Source of the DNA: Tenodera sinensis
Taxonomy: Eukaryota; Arthropoda; Insecta; Mantodea; Mantidae
Assembly (NCBI GenBank): GCA_030765045.1
Contig: CM060961.1
Span: 35,407,305-35,471,304 of the forward strand
Length of the DNA stretch: 64,000 nt
Direction of reading: 5' to 3'
Shown here: positions 58,218 to 64,000 of the stretch, one piece after another
Layout of the letters: every line of letters starts with the position of its first letter
Numbering within the stretch: the stretch's first letter is position 1
Program-made: the position numbers and the translations under genes
Notes under the pieces: model-generated
Database searches by the model: none
What the model saw: only the letters and a program-made list of their open reading frames with translations
What the model was told of the DNA's origin: nothing

Positions 58218-58445
58218 CAAAGAATAAACAGCACCGCACCGCAGGCGGTGACACTGATGATACATGTAATGAAGATGGAACACCGGTGGAATGAGATGGC
58301 GGGGGAAACCGGAGAACTGTGAGGAAACACCCTCTGCGCCGCTTTGTCCACATGCCTTATGCGGTCGCCTGGGGTCGAACTCGGGCCGCCCAATCAAAGG
58401 TACACCTGTCAGTCCCGACACTGTTAGCCACCAATCAAAATATCC
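58218..58445 (-). mobile_element. SINE-A copy, minus strand
   Basis: The minus strand has box B-like GAGTTCGACCCC (plus about 58374-58385) and the body CCGGTTTCCCCCGCCATCTC, identical to the plus-strand SINE at 41046-41285 over that block. The tail GTCACCGCCTGCGGTGC is shared with the SINE at 12990-13345. Confidence 0.8.
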
Positions 58446-58856
58446 GATCAATAGTTTGGCGTTTGCGCACATCTAAAGCTGCTCTGTTTAATATTTACTA
58501 AAGGCCGAAGGCGTATGCGTTTTTCCATAGGTATACTCCACATGGATTTTACTGTTATCGCTCGCACATGTAAACAACTGCAGATAGTTGAAAACCCCCT
58601 CACTACAGCTCAATCTACAAGCATCTATTCTTGAATTGTTAAAGTACATGCAACTGTTAATATTAAATAGGGATGGAGAACCTTCATTTGTAATATATGG
58701 TGCCTGAATGGCGAGTGTATTTTGTATGCATTTATATATCGTTGCCCATCAGGACACCCTACTCAAGTATTTAGCCTAATGTTCTTGTTGTTTTACAAAG
58801 GGCGATCATTTTTAATGTTTTTCTAATTAAATGCAATTAGATGTTTGTGGTATACT
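58446..58856. other. No recognisable feature
   Basis: Unclassified sequence. Confidence 0.35.
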
Positions 58857-58960
58857 TGAGAAAGAAAGGGGGAAAGAGAGAAAGGAAGGGAAGAGAGAAA
58901 CGAAGTTAAGAAGGAAAAAAGAGAGAGAAAGACAATGAGAGGAAGAGAGAAAGAAAGAGG
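58857..58960. repeat. GAAA/GAGA purine-rich tract
   Basis: About 100 bp of almost pure purine on the plus strand. Confidence 0.9.
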
Positions 58961-59594
58961 TGTAAACAGATCTTTGTATAGATATATTGTATGTAGCCAC
59001 ATTTATAAACCATTGGGGAAGAAATTCACCGTTATTAAGACCACTTCCAGCGACTCGCCCGCGCATGTTTTGCATACTTCTGTTTTACTACCGTCAGGTG
59101 TACTCCCTGTACGATACTAGCGCCATCTTCTTCACCACCGCCACCTCCACCACTTGGGCAGACACCAAACTTCTCGACGTCGGAAGATGATGACATTGCA
59201 GCTGCCACTATACCCGATCCGGTCTTAGAATGTCAATATTACACCACCACGCAACTGTTGGTACCAGTGAAAGTGTTGTTACCACATTGTATATATTTTC
59301 CTTTATTTGATCCAATCAAATAATGAAACAAAGTGAATAAGTACCGCAACCCTTTAATATTCTAGTTCTCTTTATTCTTACACGATATTCGGCACTTACC
59401 TGATTGTTTTGTAATTAATAATTAATAGTAATTGAAACAACAATACTAATAATAACAATAATAACAACAATAGCACACGGGAATAAAGGTACTGTATATT
59501 CCTGTTGTACACTGAAATAAACTGAAAAGTCCCGGTACATAATCTACTTTACTTAGTGCTAACTGAATCACCTTATTATTCGGTGTCCAAATCA
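58961..59594. other. No recognisable feature
   Basis: Unclassified; a short imperfect AAT/AAC tract at 59415-59470. Confidence 0.35.
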
Positions 59595-60235
59595 GTCCCT
59601 TGATTTAAATTAAATAGCTACATAGAAGCATTAACCTACCAATAAAAGCTATTCTAGGTCAGATGTAAAAGAGTTCAATCTAACTTCAATGCCTTCCAAA
59701 AATGCGATAAGAAGACTTTTGAAGAAAATCTACACACGATAAACTATCCTTTTTATGCTAAGTTTTCCCTTAATTGTTACTTTTTCTAAAAATTCCTAAT
59801 GATTTTATGTTTAGATGTATGCAAGATAAATTAAATGAATATTTTGAGTTTTTTGCGAGTACCATATGAGCAGGGAGCGGAGTTTTAGTAAGTAAACATA
59901 GGAATGAGATTAACAGCACGGAGTATAGAACCGGCAGGTAGCGTGAGGGCTGTACACCGGCATTTCCACTTCCCGTTGTAGATGCACGGTTAGCTTGATG
60001 GATTTCTTACTAAAACCCCGCTCCCGGTCACGAGTTATATATAATCTGTAAACCATTAAAAATAGACAAAATCTTAGTACAGAGAAATATTGATCGCATC
60101 AAATCACATCATTTACCTTTGTCACATGTCACTCAGTCTACATTTCATAACAGTAGTGCGATTTGGAAAGAGCTGGATGATACTAGTTCAACAGAAATAA
60201 GGGTTTAGAACTCTCTATTCAATGATAAAGCTTCT
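59595..60235 (-). mobile_element. Old family A copy split by a MITE
   Basis: Landmarks on the plus strand: CTAACTTCAATGCCTTCCAA, AAGACTTTTGAAGAAAATCT, GATAAACTATCCTTTTTATG, then the MITE, then AATCTGTAAACCATTAAAAA and AGACAAAATCTTAGTACAGA. Well diverged from younger copies. Confidence 0.75.
59871..60027. mobile_element. 157-bp MITE inserted in family A
   Basis: The termini CAGGGAGCGGAGTTTTAGTA and (reverse complement) CCGGGAGCGGGGTTTTAGTA match at 18 of 20. There is no coding capacity. No clear target-site duplication, so the superfamily is unassigned (hAT or Mutator-like possible). Confidence 0.8.
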
Positions 60236-60701
60236 GAAAGGTAGGTTGGCACTGAACATGCACTTTGTACACCCTTCCTTATGTTAATAACTTATTCCTT
60301 TTCGAGATTGTGGTGCTATACAGAACTTTTACCAGGAATACCGCACGGATATATTTATAGTACTATAAACGCGAACTTAAAAACCTAACCATAAAGAGCA
60401 GTAAGTGGTGCATAACCTTATATCAGATTCAGGAACAGTCTCCTCCATTTCGATTAGAAAAGACACCCTAATCTTTGTTCTGTTCAGTACCGACTATAAC
60501 AGCTCATTAAAACAACAGAGTACCTACCTTCTTTGACAGTAATATTTTTATCCACTTCTCATGCAGTGAATTATTAACGGTTGAGGTTTTTAATTCCAAA
60601 GAGAAATGTTAGGGAGAGAGAAAATAATTGCAATAAATAATTACATACATAATGTGGTAAACCTGGATGGTTTATTAGGTGTGTAATTTATGGTCAGGTA
60701 A

Positions 60702-60702
<1 letters not shown>
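60236..60702. other. No recognisable feature
   Basis: Unclassified sequence. Confidence 0.35.

Positions 60703-60741
<39 letters not shown>
60703..60741. repeat. (CA)n microsatellite
   Basis: Thirty-nine bases of pure CA, not in family A context. Confidence 0.97.
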
Positions 60742-60750
<9 letters not shown>

Positions 60751-60879
60751 GCTTATAGAGTGTCCCAAAAGACACCAACAACGCTTAGTATGTTGTGTGG
60801 GACGGCAAACTGATCAGCTCTGAGATAGGAACCGCTGTCCGAAAATGCACGGTTTGGACGCTGTAGTGCATTGGAATCT

Positions 60880-61560
60880 GAGATGCTCGTACGTTTACAA
60901 TTCATCAATAAACCCAATATCAACCTGTCTACATTCAAAATGGGCTTCGAACTGCGTATCCCCTACGTTATTCCAGAGCCTATATCAGCACATCACATGA
61001 CCCAATACTTGCAGTTGTCTTTGAAGGTTATCAATCGATCCGTGGACTCGAGTCATAAGGTCCTCCGCTGACGTTACAGCAGTGTCATACATATGACTCC
61101 ACTAAATAGTTGAGAGGTGTCAGATCTGGGGACTGTACTGGCCATACAACTGGTCCTCCTCCACCAATCCATCGATCTGAATATACGACGTTCTGGTGAT
61201 TCCGCATTGGCTAATTTCGAATAGGCATAGCCACATCCCTCAACTGGAAGGAAGAGTAGGTAATATGTCCCTTTTCAAACTGGTGGAGACCGATATCAGA
61301 AGTCACGCCGTATAAATGCCCCACAGACCATTAGAAATGTATGCCAATATCCTATTTTTGCCTCCACTATGATGTAAGTAAGAGTCAGTAAATAATTTTG
61401 GATTCATCTGTATAAGAGCTTGATGCAAACGAAATCATTGAAGAGAAGTGTTAACATATAATTCCCTTACAGATATCTCTTGCTGCCCACACATATATGG
61501 GCTTGTTATTTGTGTGGGCGGCAACTATTATTAGCAATGCTTGCACAGCTATATTGACTC
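60880..61560 (-). pseudogene. Tc1/mariner-type transposase relic
   Basis: The minus strand carries, from 61560 downward, pieces such as MNPKLFTDSYLHHSGGKNRI and NGLWGIYTA (eroded), then YSDRWIGGGGPVVWP, QSPDLTPLNYLVES, a stop, MYDTAVTSAEDLMTRVHGSI and DNLQRQL, and an eroded C-terminus ending in FEAHFECRQ. The SPDLTPL…VTSAEDLMxRV order matches the same arthropod family as 27358-27675. Multiple stops and frame changes make it dead. Confidence 0.8.
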
Positions 61561-62362
61561 TGCATTTCGTGGGAGGTGTGTACCATGCAGACATTCAGGT
61601 GTTTCGTTAGTTTATATTAATTGGGATAAGTGCTTTATGCGAAGTTCCTGCCAAATGTGACACCGCATACTTTCTGCTTGTTGGCTTCTATCCTTAATGT
61701 TATATTTTCTCAAATGGGAAGGCGTTATTGCTTTTTTTTTTTTTTTTTTTTTTTTTTTCGTAGTCATGCAAACAGAACGAATTTTAAGGCCATCATATAA
61801 CGATGGTATATCAAAATATCGGAGATCCTTCCTCATGTGACATAAGTTTAACATTTTATAACACTGATTGTAAACAGTAACATATATTAAACGAATATAA
61901 TATGGAATATATCTAATACGGAAACAATAACAATCTTTATCTGAAAATTTAAAACAGTTAATCATACCAAAAATAAAATTAAAAAATTAGGGTAATATTT
62001 TGATATTCAGGGCTCTGCACCCAGTTAATACCACAAATGTTTGAACTAATACAAACTTGCTGATCCGTAGTTCAGGGGTGAAGAAATGTATGTTAATTCT
62101 TTGCCTTAAGGTAAGCATGGAGGGATTTGAGGTGTGGTAATAAACACGTTTGGGATCAATGCGAGGTGAAAACCCAGGTCACCATTTCCCTTCTTCTTCT
62201 TCCATGCTTCTTTAGCCACCTTGCTTGGTCGAAATTACTTTATACCCTTGGTTATAACGGAGGCCGGTAACAAACCCGCAGAGGATGTTGCATTTAACCA
62301 AATTCACCGTTTGCTTTTCGTGAGGGTTTGAATAATATAGGGCTCACTTTTCCCTGCACATA
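61561..62362. other. Unrecognised; 27-base poly-T
   Basis: A pure T run at 61732-61758 could be the A-tail of a minus-strand retroposon, but no body adjoins it that I can identify. Confidence 0.4.

Positions 62363-62419
<57 letters not shown>
62363..62419. repeat. (CA)n microsatellite
   Basis: About 57 bases of pure CA outside family A. Confidence 0.97.
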
Positions 62420-62420
<1 letters not shown>

Positions 62421-62539
62421 AAACAGCTCTGGGTGCTGCACACAAAGGACCGCCTGGCGCCAGCAGTACTGGTCTCCTCATGGTGCCACACTGAATAATG
62501 AAATGGTCTATTTCATTTGTTTAACTTTTTACATTCCCT

Positions 62540-62660
62540 ACTAGACACCTTGTTAGAGGATGTATTCAATCCACCCAATATTTCAATATAACGATTTCAT
62601 CACGAATACATGTTTAAGGTCCTCTTAATCCTGTTAGGAACAGCCTAACTCAAACAAATT
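62540..62660 (-). mobile_element. Family A 3'-arm fragment
   Basis: GAGGATGTATTCAATCCACC, CGATTTCATCACGAATACAT and AACAGCCTAACTCAAAC: minus-strand 3' arm with the microsatellite deleted, lying back-to-back with the next plus-strand copy. Confidence 0.7.
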
Positions 62661-62663
62661 TGG

Positions 62664-63400
62664 CTTGTTGCACTCACATGACTTTCTCTACTCTTGTACT
62701 ATTTTTACAAACTCATTCCTCTATATTCATGTTAGACAGATTAACGTTTGCAGAAATTATCTTTTTGCTTATTCTCGTGCAGGTGCAAGGAGAACATAGG
62801 AATACAGTAGCCTTTGAACGATAGTCAAATTTATAAAGCTGGTCGCTATATGAAGGCTTTGAAATTCCTTTACCTTTGCACGGCCAAGTGATAAAACAGT
62901 GAATAAGGTCCTTCCAGTATAAGTATTGCAAAGTTCGTACCAATAACAAGAATTATCTCCCAAACAGTACACTCCACAAAAAATACATTTGCACAAAACT
63001 TGCGTGTTTTAATGAGATTTACATTTTTAGTACAGTAATATTTTATTTACCTCTTACGGTTTACTAGTTTTACAAAAATCATCAAGAGTAAATTGGGCTG
63101 CTTGGCCTGTAGCCAGAAAAGTCGAAATATACATTTTATTTGCCATAAAAATGTGATAAACACATGACGTTTTAATCAAAATCGTTATAAAAATCAAAAC
63201 CTCAAAGTTTTCCATGTAAAGGGTTATTTGGGGTAGAGGGATTTTCTTCAAAATCTTCGTGTCTTAAATATCAATTTTGGTTTCCAACCAACTTTGAGTT
63301 TTTAAGTTGTGCTGTTCACGGACACCACACTTAGACACACACAGGCACGAGCGCGCGCGTTTTAGAGTCAGAGGGCCACAAAAGATATATTTCCGGTGTG
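62664..63400 (+). mobile_element. Family A copy, 3' end truncated
   Basis: It starts TGGCTTGTTGCACTCACATG then ACTTTCTCTACTCTTGTACT. The body is intact but diverged, the microsatellite is reduced to CA/GCGC (63332-63360), and it ends within the 3' arm at ATATATTTCCGGTG. Confidence 0.88.
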
Positions 63401-64000
63401 TTCTGTGTGGTTAATTTGGTTGTGTTATTGCTAAATTGGATGCTTTTGCTTGTATCGATCTTAATTATCACTTAAGTTAAAACTGGATACCAATATTGTG
63501 TAATTTTGTTTTGCATTTGTTTGAAATTAGTAGTATGTAATGTATTATTTCATCTTTATTTATAAAATTGTTCTTGTATTACTTATCTGAGAAACGTTTT
63601 GTAGACTTTATGTATTTAATTGCTTTTAAGAAATAACGAACCAGAAGGATCATTTTTAAAATTTTCAGGTTATGTTTATTTATAACTGCTTTAATAAAGA
63701 ACTGATGTCGAATGTCAAAATATGTCAATTGTCCCGTTCCCCTTTGTTTTGACCGCTACATTGAAATCCCTCACAATCAGAACAGTATCGATACAATGAC
63801 AGGAAAACAATCTGCTCTGGCAATCAGTAAGCAGAGGTTTTGTGACTTAAGGTTTTGTCGAGTTTTCACTTTCTCTTCACTTAGTTCTTGTAGTTACTCC
63901 ACTATGCGAATTAGTTCAAGTTTCACTGTAGCTTCACATAGTTATACGGTCAGTTTACTAATTTGATCTAGTTCAACTTTCCCTCAAACTAGACTCGCCT
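63401..64000. other. No recognisable feature
   Basis: Unclassified sequence to the end of the window. An open frame near 63712-63966 has no recognisable domain. Confidence 0.4.

Overview
This window looks like non-coding DNA from a large, AT-rich, repeat-dominated arthropod nuclear genome. The evidence is tRNA-headed SINEs, several hAT and Tc1/mariner-type transposon relics, Ty3/gypsy-type LTR ends with tRNA-Leu-type primer sites, a LINE reverse-transcriptase relic, and long CA, GACA and AAT microsatellites. An insect is most likely. A cockroach/termite-like genome is my guess from repeat style only. I found no intact host protein gene, no rRNA, no bona fide tRNA gene, no CRISPR array and no operon. 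Almost every open frame is a chance frame in repeats.

The dominant component is one interspersed family, called 'family A' here. Nearly 30 copies or fragments lie on both strands, by hand count about 14-15 kb or roughly a fifth of the window. A full copy is about 0.8-0.87 kb. In forward orientation it (i) starts AAAAA|TCTGATGTG with a short palindrome (ATGTG, 7-nt loop, CACAT), (ii) has a subterminal ACTTTCTCTAC, (iii) runs through about 550 bp of non-coding body, (iv) carries a GACA/CA microsatellite at one fixed internal place, and (v) ends in a 10-bp-stem hairpin (ACTTCC.CTAC / GTAG.GGAAGT) followed by AAAAA. Copies also occur head-to-tail and as fold-back forms. This architecture resembles non-autonomous Helitron-like elements of the Helentron/HINE/DINE-1/mini-me type, an inference made without a database.

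Layout. 0-6 kb: a small hAT MITE, then a 3.7-kb hAT element (8-bp duplication CTGTCCGG) with a second, different hAT nested inside and a 220-bp AAT array. 6-25 kb: mostly family A copies, with SINEs, a 0.5-kb inverted-repeat element with mirrored TGACGTCA sites, and LTR pieces. 25-36 kb: SINEs (one with a perfect 13-bp duplication), a Tc1/mariner-type transposase relic abutting a fragment of another multicopy protein family, and LTR/primer-binding sites. 36.8-38.2 kb: an hAT element with a second MITE nested inside, both with perfect 8-bp duplications. 38-50 kb: a small CpG-rich patch with a GCGCATGCGC palindrome, SINEs, a LINE RT relic, a 700-bp purine-rich minisatellite beside a second copy of the nested hAT family, a tandem pair of family A copies, a weak exon candidate and a winged-helix transposase relic. 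50-64 kb: more family A, a MITE inside one copy, one SINE, and a second Tc1/mariner-type transposase relic.

Nothing here forms a working pathway. The biology is the layering of mobile elements. All boundaries were read by eye and are approximate unless a target-site duplication is given.
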